Assembly (NCBI GenBank): GCA_964649195.1
Contig: CAZYPK010000154.1
Location: 1 to 12,793, forward strand
Origin: JTS-RE9 sp964649195
Lineage (GTDB): Bacteria > Planctomycetota > Phycisphaerae > Phycisphaerales > Phycisphaeraceae
Direction: 5' to 3'
Length of the DNA stretch: 12,793 nucleotides
The notes under the pieces were generated by a model that had not been told where the DNA came from, did no database searches, and saw only the letters and a list, made by a program, of their open reading frames with translations. Both the position numbers and the translations under genes were made by a program. Of the stretch, positions 12,643 through 12,793 are shown piece after piece (within the stretch, counting starts at the first letter, position 1; each line of letters begins with the position of its first letter).

Positions 12643-12662
12643 TGAGAAGTTTTGGGTGACTG
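12643..12662 (-). repeat. Second CAGTCACCCAAAACTTC box
   Basis: Read on the minus strand it is CAGTCACCCAAAACTTCTCA, one base different from the box at 6664-6683. It lies 35 nt before the start of the minus-strand prepilin-leader gene, next to copy 3 of the heptamer element. Degenerate repeats of the same box flank it (CAGAAGTTCTCA, CCAAAGTTCTCA). Confidence 0.5.
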
Positions 12663-12672
12663 AGAACTTCTG

Positions 12673-12793
12673 GGTGGCTGGGACTGAAGGCTCTGCGCAA
12701 GCCCCGGCCCGGCGACCTTCAGCCTTCAGTTTTCAGCATTCAGTTTTCAGTTGCGCCACCTTGCTTCGTGCATCCGGGCCGGGGCTTCGCGGA
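12673..12793. repeat. TIR element with heptamer array, copy 3 (5 units, cut by window end)
   Basis: The left end GGTGGCTGGGACTGAAGG, the GC-rich block and CGACC are followed by five YNTTCAG heptamers (12716-12750), the fixed TTGCGCCACCTTGCTTCGTG segment and the start of the right end, which the window cuts off. The orientation of the array is the same as in the other two copies. Confidence 0.85.

Overview
The window looks like a stretch of a high-GC planctomycete chromosome, most likely of the Phycisphaerae type. This is inferred from the gene mix: prepilin-leader proteins with an H...DG-type tail, a secreted DUF1080 protein, a planctomycete-style RHS end, and an exo-type sialidase beside an AGE-fold epimerase. 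No taxonomic marker other than tmRNA is present, so the placement is an inference.

Region 1 (1-2400) is a decayed polymorphic-toxin (RHS) locus. It holds a C39/papain-like toxin tip followed directly by a small acidic protein that is probably its immunity protein. Next come a 5'-truncated IS630-family transposase on the minus strand, an RHS core C-terminus, a REP-like palindrome, and a SUKH (SMI1/KNR4) immunity remnant that has lost its N-terminus and its partner toxin. The first kilobase is visibly more AT-rich than the rest, which fits horizontal origin.

Region 2 (2400-2950) is a complete ssrA (tmRNA) gene with a 19-residue tag reading frame and a strong intrinsic terminator.

Region 3 (2950-6475) holds a minus-strand pair of multi-pass membrane proteins (the second DUF4203/TM198-like) and the divergent pheA gene (chorismate mutase-prephenate dehydratase). 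Two inverted copies of an 87-bp element with terminal inverted repeats bracket the membrane pair. The membrane operon and pheA each have a TACAAT box 6-7 nt before the ATG, with a similar C/T-rich tract upstream, suggesting leaderless divergent transcription.

Region 4 (6476-12793) contains a prepilin-leader protein and a secreted 3-keto-disaccharide hydrolase-like protein in one plus-strand transcription unit. Convergent to it, on the minus strand, are a sialidase and an AGE-family epimerase, and upstream of them a second prepilin-leader protein. The likely theme is extracellular glycan breakdown: sialidase and DUF1080 are exported, while the epimerase would act on released amino sugar or disaccharide in the cytoplasm.

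The most unusual property of the window is its load of short non-coding repeats. They include a TIR element with an internal 7-bp tandem array in three copies (17, 9 and 5 units), the 87-bp element, a REP-like palindrome, a 46-bp-stem hairpin between convergent genes, a tandem 27-bp hairpin repeat, and an asymmetric inverted repeat at 11651-11792.
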